From positions 1 through 64,000 of the forward strand of contig CAYFSS010000003.1 in the NCBI GenBank assembly GCA_964345975.1: a stretch of DNA of 64,000 nt. Direction: 5' to 3'. Each line of letters begins with the position of its first letter. Position 1 is the stretch's first letter. A program made the translations under genes and the position numbers. The notes under the pieces were generated by a model. That model made no database searches and was not told the origin of the DNA. It was given only the letters and a program-made list of their open reading frames with translations. Positions 55,144 to 62,851 of the stretch are shown here, piece after piece. This DNA is from CAYFSS01 sp964345975 (GTDB lineage Bacteria; Bacillota; Clostridia; Saccharofermentanales; Fastidiosipilaceae).

Positions 55144-55629
55144 TTAGCGATTAAGCCCCAACCAGGCTTCTATTCTATTTTGCGAATAGGGGCTTTGAAC
55201 TTTGATATGCTCAAAACCATCTTCGTTTGCTCGTAGTACGGCAGGAATCGTCTCCATATCATGCTCGTCGATAAAATCATTTAGATCCTTGTCATCTGCA
55301 TATGCATAGTAGTCGAGATAGACAACGGATAAATCATGCTTATCGATAATCGGGTTAAAGTCTTTCACGAAAGCCCTACAGTACTCGCACGTCTCGCCAC
55401 CGATGTAGAGATAAAACTCATCACCCGCTGCTTGCTTATCCTTTGCTTCAGTCAACGTGACCGGTTCCAGGTTTGCGATATCATCACGATAGGCTTTGAT
55501 TTCAGCAGAGACGTTTTCGTCTCCGGCTTTTGAATTACTCGCTTCACCTTGTTGCGGGGCACAAGCCGAAATGAGCAGGGTGAAAACTATGAGGAGGGCT
55601 AGGAGTCCATAGGAAGTATGTCTACGCAT
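55144..55629 (-). CDS. Thioredoxin-fold lipoprotein with CxxC motif
   Basis: A 161-residue predicted lipoprotein: signal peptide with lipobox LISAC (Cys23), a polar linker, then a thioredoxin-like domain with GGETCEYCRAF (Cys81, Cys84) and the cis-proline segment ETIPAVL. It would act outside the membrane as a thiol-disulfide exchange protein. It resembles the small PedC/BrcD-type bacteriocin accessory proteins, but no bacteriocin genes are near. The ATG at 55629 follows AAAGGA by seven bases; an upstream in-frame start at 55665 would put 12 polar residues before the signal peptide. It is convergent with the peptide transporter operon. Confidence 0.82.
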   Translation of the reverse strand: MRRHTSYGLLALLIVFTLLISACAPQQGEASNSKAGDENVSAEIKAYRDDIANLEPVTLTEAKDKQAAGDEFYLYIGGETCEYCRAFVKDFNPIIDKHDLSVVYLDYYAYADDKDLNDFIDEHDMETIPAVLRANEDGFEHIKVQSPYSQNRIEAWLGLNR

Positions 55630-55750
55630 ATATAATCCTTTCTTTCCGAAGGGCTTAATGATCAACTCAGTGTAGCACTAGGTTTTAAAGTGCGAAGTTA
55701 CTTTGACCGACGTTTAAGCGATCTAGGCAAGAGTCGAAGCTAAGGATCTA

Positions 55751-56323
55751 TTACATCAAGCCTGCAGCAATATCGTCTTGTATCATTTCTATGGTGCGGA
55801 ACGTTCTAGTCTTGCTAGAGTCGTATCGATTCCAATGGATTGCTTCATCGGTATACCAGCTATGAGCCACCGGAACTCTTGCGGGATAACCAAATTCGAT
55901 GAATACCAGGGGTTGTACATCAGGTGGGATGGCAAGTATCTCCCGAAATTGTTCTTCATCGTAAGAGGCAATGCAGACGGAGCCCAGCCCCATTTCTACT
56001 GCTTGGAGCATCATGTTCTGTGCCGCCATACCACAATCGATAGACCAGCCTCCGCCTTCCCAAGGGATGTGGTGATAGACGCCGCAAATGACAATCGCTA
56101 GCTGAGCATTGTATTGTCCCTGAGATGTCGTTGCTTTCACACGTTCTAGGACCGCCGGGTCATCGACCACAATATAAGTCCATGGTTGAAGATTGCAGGC
56201 TGATGGCGCAGCCATAGCAGCTCTCAGAAGCACCTCGACCTTCTCCGGCTCAATGGGTTGCTCGAGAAAATGCCGGACGCTGCGTCTTGCAAGAATCGTT
56301 TCAAATACAGGCAGATCTTTCAT
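55751..56323 (-). CDS. Nitroreductase family protein
   Basis: FMN-dependent NAD(P)H oxidoreductase of the nitroreductase fold. The 190 residues show ILARRSVRHF near the start (FMN phosphate contacts), AAMAAPSACNLQPWTYIVV, a central NMMLQAVEMGLGSVCI segment, and FIEFGYPAR near the end. The start follows AGGAGTAACCCC. The physiological substrate is not evident. It is transcribed towards the lipoprotein gene, with an 85-120 base gap, so the two may be separate units. Confidence 0.88.
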   Translation of the reverse strand: MKDLPVFETILARRSVRHFLEQPIEPEKVEVLLRAAMAAPSACNLQPWTYIVVDDPAVLERVKATTSQGQYNAQLAIVICGVYHHIPWEGGGWSIDCGMAAQNMMLQAVEMGLGSVCIASYDEEQFREILAIPPDVQPLVFIEFGYPARVPVAHSWYTDEAIHWNRYDSSKTRTFRTIEMIQDDIAAGLM

Positions 56324-56461
56324 GGGGTTACTCCTATATTTACTGACAAATTATCTTAAGAATAGTTCACCATCATTCGTCTTCATCATGTGAGTTTAGA
56401 GACGTCCTGTAAATATTCTCTTGTCGTCATAATTCCATTGGTCTCACAAAGTTTTAGCTAG

Positions 56462-56497
56462 AAAAAACAAAACCCATCGTTCATAAAAACGATGGGT
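56462..56497 (-). terminator. Terminator of the tRNA-Trp gene
   Basis: Arms ACCCATCGTT (56472-56481) and AACGATGGGT (56488-56497) form a 10-bp stem; read on the minus strand it is followed by TTTTGTTTTTT (56462-56472). It lies just past the 3' end of the tRNA. The stretch 56324-56461 holds only the nitroreductase leader. Confidence 0.85.
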
Positions 56498-56504
56498 CAT
56501 ACTT

Positions 56505-56580
<76 letters not shown>

Positions 56581-56625
56581 AAATCATTGACCGAATAATT
56601 TTCGACTCGGTTCAAAGACTCATGA

Positions 56626-56655
56626 AGTGTAGACCAGCTAAGCTCGTCCTGTCAA
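56626..56655 (-). promoter_or_regulatory. Promoter of tRNA-Trp
   Basis: On the minus strand, consensus TTGACA (56655-56650), an 18-base spacer and TACACT (56631-56626), ending 46 bases before the tRNA 5' end. Confidence 0.75.
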
Positions 56656-56671
56656 GTTATCGGCGTGTCTA

Positions 56672-56680
56672 TGCTATTAT
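56672..56680 (+). promoter_or_regulatory. Extended -10 promoter of rnhA
   Basis: TG-C-TATTAT is an extended -10, 31 bases before the rnhA ATG; its -35 region coincides with the minus-strand -35 of tRNA-Trp. Confidence 0.5.
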
Positions 56681-56710
56681 TAGAGACTGTAATTCTAGTG
56701 AGGAGAGTCC

Positions 56711-57190
56711 ATGTCAGAAAACACAAATGAGCTTGAACTTACGACAAACGAAGATCGTCTCGACCTCTACACGGATGGGGCATGTTCCGGAAATCCGGGT
56801 GCCGGAGGCTGGGGCGCTATCCTCGTTTATCGCGGCGTTGAGAAGGAAATGTCCGGTGGAGAAGCTCATACGACAAATAATCGCATGGAACTCATGGCTG
56901 TCATTGAAGGCTTGAAAGCTGTCAATCGCCCTCTGCCAATTACGGTCCATACAGATAGTAATTACATTGTTCAAGCGTATACAGATGGTTGGATTAAGAA
57001 TTGGAAGCGCAATGGTTGGCTCAATGCTGCCAAGAAACCTGTCAGCAATCGTGATCTTTGGGAAGAACTGGATGCTCTCGTCAACCGTCAACCGCTGAAG
57101 TGGATCAAAGTGAAAGGTCATAGCGGTCATCACTTTAACGAACGGGTCGACGCACTAGCCGTTGCGGAAGCTGCAAAGAGAAAGGTCTAG
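56711..57190 (+). CDS. rnhA: Ribonuclease HI
   Basis: RNase HI cuts the RNA of RNA-DNA hybrids, removing primers and R-loops. The 159 residues include the catalytic acids Asp22 (LYTDGACSGNPG), Glu60 (NNRMELMAV) and Asp82 (HTDSNYIV), the WKRNGW basic segment and KGHSGHHFNERVD with the last His/Asp. The first 16 residues are a polar extension before the usual start. The ATG follows GAGGAGAG. It is followed after seven bases by the Nudix gene. Confidence 0.96.
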   Translation: MSENTNELELTTNEDRLDLYTDGACSGNPGAGGWGAILVYRGVEKEMSGGEAHTTNNRMELMAVIEGLKAVNRPLPITVHTDSNYIVQAYTDGWIKNWKRNGWLNAAKKPVSNRDLWEELDALVNRQPLKWIKVKGHSGHHFNERVDALAVAEAAKRKV

Positions 57191-57197
57191 GCTTACG

Positions 57198-57779
57198 ATG
57201 GTTCACGATGTCCATGGGGAAGATATCCCTGAAACTTTACGCGAAGACATGATCCTTGAAGAGACAATCTATGACGGCCGTGTCATTGAGATTAAGCAGC
57301 GTTTAATTCGCCAGCACGATGCACGCTTCCAATTAAGAGAAGTCGTGAAGCATAACGGCGGGGTTGGAATTCTAGCAATCACGCCCGATGATGAAGTCTT
57401 TATGGTTCGTCAATATCGTACGGCTGCGAATGCCGCCTTGTTAGAGATCCCGGCCGGCAAATTGGAGGTAGGAGAAGATCCTGCAGAATGCGCCGGACGT
57501 GAGCTTGAAGAAGAATGTGCAATTAAGGCTAAATCACTTCATTTGCTTGGTGCTTTCTATCCGACACCCGGATATAGCAGCGAAATGATCCATCTATATT
57601 GGACAAATGATTATGTCCAAGGGGAACAAAACTTAGACGATGGAGAAGAATTGGAACTCTATCGTATCCCTATCCAAGAGGTTATCGACATGATTCATGA
57701 AGGTCAAATTCAAGACGGCAAGACTCAAGTAGCAATCCTTAAATACGTGCAGATGCACTCGAGGATCAACCATGAGTAA
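57198..57779 (+). CDS. Nudix hydrolase, ADP-ribose pyrophosphatase-like
   Basis: Probably hydrolyses ADP-ribose to AMP and ribose 5-phosphate. In 193 residues the Nudix box runs from GKLEVGEDPAECAGR to ELEEECAI, matching G-x5-E-x7-R-E-x2-E-E-x-G-x except that the last Gly is Ala. A proline-containing ALLEIPAG precedes it, and FYPTPGYSSEMIH is the ADP-ribose branch feature 15 residues or so after the box. I take the ATG at 57198, after the rnhA stop; an upstream in-frame start lies inside rnhA. It overlaps ftsK by eight bases. Confidence 0.9.
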   Translation: MVHDVHGEDIPETLREDMILEETIYDGRVIEIKQRLIRQHDARFQLREVVKHNGGVGILAITPDDEVFMVRQYRTAANAALLEIPAGKLEVGEDPAECAGRELEEECAIKAKSLHLLGAFYPTPGYSSEMIHLYWTNDYVQGEQNLDDGEELELYRIPIQEVIDMIHEGQIQDGKTQVAILKYVQMHSRINHE

Positions 57780-60657
57780 GTCGCGCGAGCTACGCCAGAG
57801 TCGCGAACTCCTCGGCATGATAGGGGTTCTCATCGCCGTTGTCCTTAGCTTGGCTTTGTATTCGAAGCCGGGTACAGCCGGTGTCCTCGGCGATGCGATC
57901 CGGCAAGTTTGCTTAGGGCTCTGGGGACCTCTCGTCTATGGTCTTCCGGTTATTCCACTCATGACAGGACTGATCCTCCTTTTAGGGAGAGAGCATCGGT
58001 CACCCCGTCAACGGATCGTCCATGCCGTCCTTGTTTTCTCAATAGCTGCGGGTCTATGGCATCTGCTAAATTTCAGTCTTGAAGACACACGCGCTCTCTT
58101 ACAGCTCCTACGAAGCCAGCATAGTACGCTGGATCCGACCGCACCCTTGCCGGCGTCCCTCAGCTTTGAGCTCTTTTGGAGTGCCAGCGTTGAGCCGCAA
58201 GTTTATTTAGCGGATAAGAGTTTAGGTCCCGGCGGTATCATAGGGGGAATCATGGCAACGTCCCTCGAGACGTTGCTGGGCTTTTATGGGGCATTAGCTG
58301 TCATGATTCTCATGCTCCTAGCCGAACTCTTTATTCTCTTTAATTTCTCTATCTCCTATTTCTTCCAACGCTTGAAAGATCAACGGCAAGAGAGTGGTGG
58401 ACAAGTTCGTGCGCTGGTTGATTTGGCTCTGGAGCGCTCTCAAACCAGGTACATGGAAGATCAGATGCCGCTGGAGGAAGACCCTATCCCCATGAACGAA
58501 CCCCGAGGTCTAACGTTAGCTCAGTGGAATGAACAATTTCGTGATACTTGGCTGCAAGAAGAAGCGGATGAAGTTGGCGGTGAGTTCCCGATCGAGGAAA
58601 CCATTGAGCACGAGCCCATCGAAGAGGTTCCCACCCAAAAGCCCAAACAGGCCAGCCCATGGTTTACCGAGTTCTTTCAGGAAGCTCCAAAGCCAAATCA
58701 TGAGCGTGAGGTCACCGCTAAGATTCTTGATGATATAGAAATTGAGAGTTTTGAAGATGAGGCTATTTTGATCGGCACAAATACCGAAACACAAATGAGA
58801 GAGCCTGATCCTGAAGTATTTTCTGATGCCCCTACCTCTGATGTCCCTTCCTTTGATGCCTCTTCCGGGGAGGTAGTTGAGCCCTTAGATTCCCACGAGA
58901 TTGAAGCTGAAATTGCAGATGTTGAGATTGAAACTGCAGCGGCGGAAGAAGAGACAGATTCTCAAGCCGAATTTGCAGAAGATGACTTATTCGAAGCTGA
59001 AACTACAGAAGATGATGTGACGGACGTTCCAATGGAAGTCCCCGGACCCGAAATCAAACAAGATCAAGAACCTCGGGTCATTCGTCCTTATATCCTGCCA
59101 CCTTTATCTCTCCTGAAAGAGGAGAAGAAACAAACGAACGCCGGATCCAGAGAGCGTGTCCAAAGATTGGCCAAGCGACTCATTGAAACGCTCAAGAGCT
59201 TCGGGGTCGAAGCTAAGCTGGAACACATCACGACGGGTCCTACCATCACTCGATTTGAGCTTTCACCGGGACCGGGAGTTAAGGTGTCTCGGATCGTTGG
59301 TTTAAGTGATGATATTGCCCTTAATCTGGCAGCTACCGGTGTCCGTATAGAAGCACCGATTCCGGGGAAATCTGCCATTGGTATTGAGATACCCAATGAA
59401 GAGAAGAGGGTCGTGGAGCTCCGATCGCTCTTGGAGAGTCAGGCCTGGCGCGAAACCGAGGAAAACTTGATCGTGCCTTTGGGGAGAGATATCCCGGGTG
59501 CCCCTATCATCTGCGATATCAAGCGCATGCCTCACCTCTTGATTGCCGGTGCTACGGGTTCCGGCAAATCCATCTGCATCAATACCATCCTCATCAGCAT
59601 TTTGTACCGTGCAACGCCCAAAGATGTTCGCCTCCTCATGATTGACCCCAAGGTCGTTGAATTATCGGTTTACAATGGGATACCACATCTTCTTGCTCCG
59701 GTCGTCACGGACCCGAAGAAAGCTGCAAATACTCTGAACTGGGCAGTCGATGAGATGACAAGAAGGTATGCACTCTTTGCCCAATTTGGAGTACGAAATG
59801 CAGAAGCTTACAATGAATTAATCGTCGAGCGAAGAGAATCGATTCGCCGTGCACGAGCTGAAGGCGAACATGAAGTATTGCTGCAATATCAAGATGAAGA
59901 TGAGAGACGCCGGAAACGAGCGGAAGCACAGAACATGAATGTCCGTGAGTCCAGTATTTTCCCCGCAGATGAAGAGCTCCCGCATATTCTGGTCGTCATC
60001 GATGAATTGAGCGATTTGATGCAAACCTCGCCGAAAGAAGTCGAGGACTCTATTGCAAGGCTCACAGCTATGGCACGAGCAGCAGGCATTCACCTCATCA
60101 TTGCAACCCAAAGACCTTCCGTCGATGTTATTACAGGAGTTATCAAGGCGAACATTCCTTCGCGTGTGGCGTTTGCCGTATCTTCCCAAATTGACTCGAG
60201 GACCATTCTGGATCAAGCCGGCGCCGAGAAACTCTTGGGCAAAGGGGACTTGCTCTATAGTCCGCAGGATCGGTCGAAGCCGGTGAGAGGGCAGGGGGCT
60301 TTTGTGAGTAGTGTGGAAGTTGAACGCGTGCTTGACTTCATCCGCGATCAGCAACATGAGACAACGGATCCTGAGATAGCTGCCGAGATCATGGCAACAG
60401 GATCGACGGCCGTGGAGCTTGATTCCGATGAAGAACGGGATGAACTCTATGAAGAAGCGATGGATGTTCTCTTGGATGTTGGATACGCTTCCGTTTCGAT
60501 TCTGCAAAGGCGTTTGAATGTAGGCTATCCTAGAGCAGCAAGACTTATCGATACGTTGGAACAAGACGGTCTCATCGGACCGTTTGAAGGAAGTAAGCCT
60601 CGTGTGATCCTCGTCGATCGAACCGCGTGGGAAGCTTTGAAAGCCAGCCAGAACTAA
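57772..60657 (+). CDS. ftsK: DNA translocase FtsK/SpoIIIE
   Basis: Septum-bound ATP-driven DNA pump that clears chromosome DNA during division (or sporulation). The 961 residues have four membrane helices in the first 190 or so, a long acidic linker (about 225-440), the alpha/beta RecA-like motor with Walker A GATGSGKS near 594-601 and Walker B VVIDELSDLM near 740, QRPSVDVITGVIKANIPSRV, and a C-terminal winged-helix gamma domain (about 890-955) that reads polar DNA motifs. Between Walker A and B a charged segment of about 50 residues (683-735) is longer than in well-known relatives. The start lies within the Nudix gene. Division or sporulation use cannot be told apart. Confidence 0.96.
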   Translation: MSKSRELRQSRELLGMIGVLIAVVLSLALYSKPGTAGVLGDAIRQVCLGLWGPLVYGLPVIPLMTGLILLLGREHRSPRQRIVHAVLVFSIAAGLWHLLNFSLEDTRALLQLLRSQHSTLDPTAPLPASLSFELFWSASVEPQVYLADKSLGPGGIIGGIMATSLETLLGFYGALAVMILMLLAELFILFNFSISYFFQRLKDQRQESGGQVRALVDLALERSQTRYMEDQMPLEEDPIPMNEPRGLTLAQWNEQFRDTWLQEEADEVGGEFPIEETIEHEPIEEVPTQKPKQASPWFTEFFQEAPKPNHEREVTAKILDDIEIESFEDEAILIGTNTETQMREPDPEVFSDAPTSDVPSFDASSGEVVEPLDSHEIEAEIADVEIETAAAEEETDSQAEFAEDDLFEAETTEDDVTDVPMEVPGPEIKQDQEPRVIRPYILPPLSLLKEEKKQTNAGSRERVQRLAKRLIETLKSFGVEAKLEHITTGPTITRFELSPGPGVKVSRIVGLSDDIALNLAATGVRIEAPIPGKSAIGIEIPNEEKRVVELRSLLESQAWRETEENLIVPLGRDIPGAPIICDIKRMPHLLIAGATGSGKSICINTILISILYRATPKDVRLLMIDPKVVELSVYNGIPHLLAPVVTDPKKAANTLNWAVDEMTRRYALFAQFGVRNAEAYNELIVERRESIRRARAEGEHEVLLQYQDEDERRRKRAEAQNMNVRESSIFPADEELPHILVVIDELSDLMQTSPKEVEDSIARLTAMARAAGIHLIIATQRPSVDVITGVIKANIPSRVAFAVSSQIDSRTILDQAGAEKLLGKGDLLYSPQDRSKPVRGQGAFVSSVEVERVLDFIRDQQHETTDPEIAAEIMATGSTAVELDSDEERDELYEEAMDVLLDVGYASVSILQRRLNVGYPRAARLIDTLEQDGLIGPFEGSKPRVILVDRTAWEALKASQN

Positions 60658-60672
60658 GAATGGAAGTATGTT

Positions 60673-61557
60673 ATGCACCAAAATGAGCGCCCAAGCAACG
60701 GAATATTGTCAGGCAAGAAAGTAGCTGACGAGATCTATGCAAATTTAAAGCAGAAACTCGACAATCGTGGTGATGTGCGTGCGCCGGGACTTGCCGTAAT
60801 CTTGGTGGGTGAAGATCCTGCCTCTATGACTTATACGTCGAGCAAGGCCAAGAATGCCGAGAAATTAGGGATTCATTCTCAGATTCTGCGGTTTGCGGAA
60901 GACCTCAGTGAAGCAGAACTCTTAGGCGAGATCGAAACCTTGAACCGCGATGAAACGATCGATGGGATTCTTGTCCAGTTGCCGTTGCCTCCCCATATCG
61001 ATACAGCAAAGGTGCAGCGGGCGATTAAGTCTGAGAAGGATGTCGATGGGTTTCATCCCACGAATTTAGGCCTTCTCCTGCAAAATGAGCCGGGGCTTCG
61101 GCCTTGTACGCCTCAGGGCATTATGAGACTCCTCGAGTACTATGATATCCCGCTTGCAGGAGCTGAAGCCGTTGTCTTAGGTCGAAGCAATATCGTCGGG
61201 AAGCCTATGGCTCAGCTGCTTCTCCAAGCGGATGCCACGGTGAGCCAACTGCATTCCAAGTCACGGGATCGGGCTAAACATTTAGCGGAAGCCGATCTTG
61301 TTGTCGTCGCGATAGGTCAGCCTGAGCAGGTGAAGATCGATGAACTTCGCCCGGGATCGGTTGTCATCGACGTCGGGATTCATCGAACGTCAACAAAGAA
61401 ATTGGTGGGCGATGTGGAACACGGTGTCGAGGAGAAAGTTCTCGTGACGCCGGTTCCGGGGGGTGTAGGTCCATTGACCGTCGCCCAGTTGATGGATAAT
61501 TGTGTGCGGGCCTGGGAAGTTAATACAGGTCAGAACGGAGCGTGCGATGAACGCTGA
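60673..61557 (+). CDS. folD: Bifunctional methylenetetrahydrofolate dehydrogenase/cyclohydrolase
   Basis: FolD oxidises 5,10-methylene-THF to 5,10-methenyl-THF and opens it to 10-formyl-THF, the donor for purines and for Fmt. The 294 residues contain the active-site Tyr/Lys in YTSSKAKNAEKLGI, VQLPLPPHID, KDVDGFHP, CTPQGIMRLL, the nucleotide-binding GRSNIVGKPMA, and TPVPGGVGPLT. It begins 15 bases after ftsK and overlaps cinA by 11 bases. Confidence 0.97.
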   Translation: MHQNERPSNGILSGKKVADEIYANLKQKLDNRGDVRAPGLAVILVGEDPASMTYTSSKAKNAEKLGIHSQILRFAEDLSEAELLGEIETLNRDETIDGILVQLPLPPHIDTAKVQRAIKSEKDVDGFHPTNLGLLLQNEPGLRPCTPQGIMRLLEYYDIPLAGAEAVVLGRSNIVGKPMAQLLLQADATVSQLHSKSRDRAKHLAEADLVVVAIGQPEQVKIDELRPGSVVIDVGIHRTSTKKLVGDVEHGVEEKVLVTPVPGGVGPLTVAQLMDNCVRAWEVNTGQNGACDER

Positions 61558-62851
61558 TAGAGCGATCGAAAGTGTAGAGATTCTCTGCGTCGGGACAGAA
61601 CTCCTGATGGGGCAGATCGTCAACACAAATGCATCAAACCTGGCGAAGAAACTGGCAGATCTAGGGCTATACAGCTATTACCAAACCGTTGTCGGTGACC
61701 ATCCGGGACGTATGGCTGAGGCCATGCGCCTAGGGCTTGAACGTTCCGATGCTGTGATCATCACGGGGGGCTTGGGGCCAACCGATGATGATATTTGTAT
61801 GGAAATCGCTGCTGAGGTTGCAGGCGAGGCGTTAGTCTTCGATGAAGCTGCGTGGGAGACGATTTCGCAGTACTTCGATCGTCAAGGACGAGAAGCAACT
61901 GAGAATAATCGGAAGCAGGCTTTTAGACCCAAGAATGCAATTTCCATCCCCAATAATAACGGCACTGCACCGGGCGCCATTGTCCCGGTTGAGGTTCGGG
62001 AGAAAACGAGCTATTTGATCTTGCTTCCCGGCCCCCCGCGTGAAAATGCTCCGATGTTTGATGACTTTGTAGCACCGTTCTTAACGGCTCATAGGCAGCA
62101 TGATCTGCGAACGGTCTTTGTCCATTTTGTGGAAATCGGTGAATCCAATCTTGTTACTATTCTCAAAGATTTAATCGCCGAACAAACGAACCCCACGATT
62201 GCTCCCTATGCATCAGAGGGGAAAGTGACGCTTCGCCTGACGCAGTCGGTTGATGACGGGAATGAAGAAGACCTCATCGCACCCGTCCTAGATGTCATTG
62301 ATGATCGTTTAGGGCGATACATCTTTGAAATTGGGGATCGTGATGTATACCAAGTCCTGCTCGATCATATGACGGAAACAGGCGATACGCTGTCGATCGT
62401 TGAAAGCTGTTCAGGGGGGCGCTTGCTTTCGTCATTCATTCAACATTCGGGAGCTTCGGAGGTGATTGAGGGTGGGCTCGTGACCTATTCCAATCGTTCG
62501 AAGAACGAGCAGTTGGGCATTTCGATGGACTTCATTGAGACGCACGGTGCGGTCAGTGAAAAGGTCGCCCGTGCGATGGCAGAGGCTTGTCGAGATTGTT
62601 TTGGCACAACCTATGCACTGTCAACGACAGGGATAGCCGGTCCTGACGGTGGCACCAACGAAAAGCCCGTAGGAACTACCTACCTTGCTCTGGCCGGTCC
62701 CCGGGGCACATCGGTTATTCATCGCGTGTTCCGAGGCAACAGAGATAAGAATCGTCGTCTAGCTGCAATCAATGCAGCGACGATGCTGTGGCGTCATTTC
62801 CAAGAAGAGGGCAAGATTACCTTCGGGAAGGAGCTACGCTTTGAAGAATAG
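61547..62851 (+). CDS. cinA: CinA family protein (competence/damage-inducible; NMN amidohydrolase-like)
   Basis: CinA proteins join an N-terminal MoaB/MogA-like (COG1058) domain, which has nucleotide pyrophosphatase activity in studied cases, to a C-terminal nicotinamide-nucleotide amidase (PncC) domain. The 434 residues have ILCVGTELLMGQIVNTNA, ITGGLGPTDDD and LLPGPPRE in the first part, and VESCSGGRLLSSF, GGLVTYSNRSKNEQLG and STTGIAGPDGGTNEKPVGT in the second. The ATG at 61547 follows ACGGAG by six bases; an earlier in-frame ATG at 61502 lies deep inside folD. In many Bacillota cinA precedes recA, but here an unknown gene follows. Confidence 0.95.
   Translation: MNADRAIESVEILCVGTELLMGQIVNTNASNLAKKLADLGLYSYYQTVVGDHPGRMAEAMRLGLERSDAVIITGGLGPTDDDICMEIAAEVAGEALVFDEAAWETISQYFDRQGREATENNRKQAFRPKNAISIPNNNGTAPGAIVPVEVREKTSYLILLPGPPRENAPMFDDFVAPFLTAHRQHDLRTVFVHFVEIGESNLVTILKDLIAEQTNPTIAPYASEGKVTLRLTQSVDDGNEEDLIAPVLDVIDDRLGRYIFEIGDRDVYQVLLDHMTETGDTLSIVESCSGGRLLSSFIQHSGASEVIEGGLVTYSNRSKNEQLGISMDFIETHGAVSEKVARAMAEACRDCFGTTYALSTTGIAGPDGGTNEKPVGTTYLALAGPRGTSVIHRVFRGNRDKNRRLAAINAATMLWRHFQEEGKITFGKELRFEE

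Noticed and set aside
59818..60681. A 287-codon minus-strand frame opposite ftsK.
   Set aside because: It is antisense to a firmly identified gene, has no ribosome binding site and no recognisable domain.
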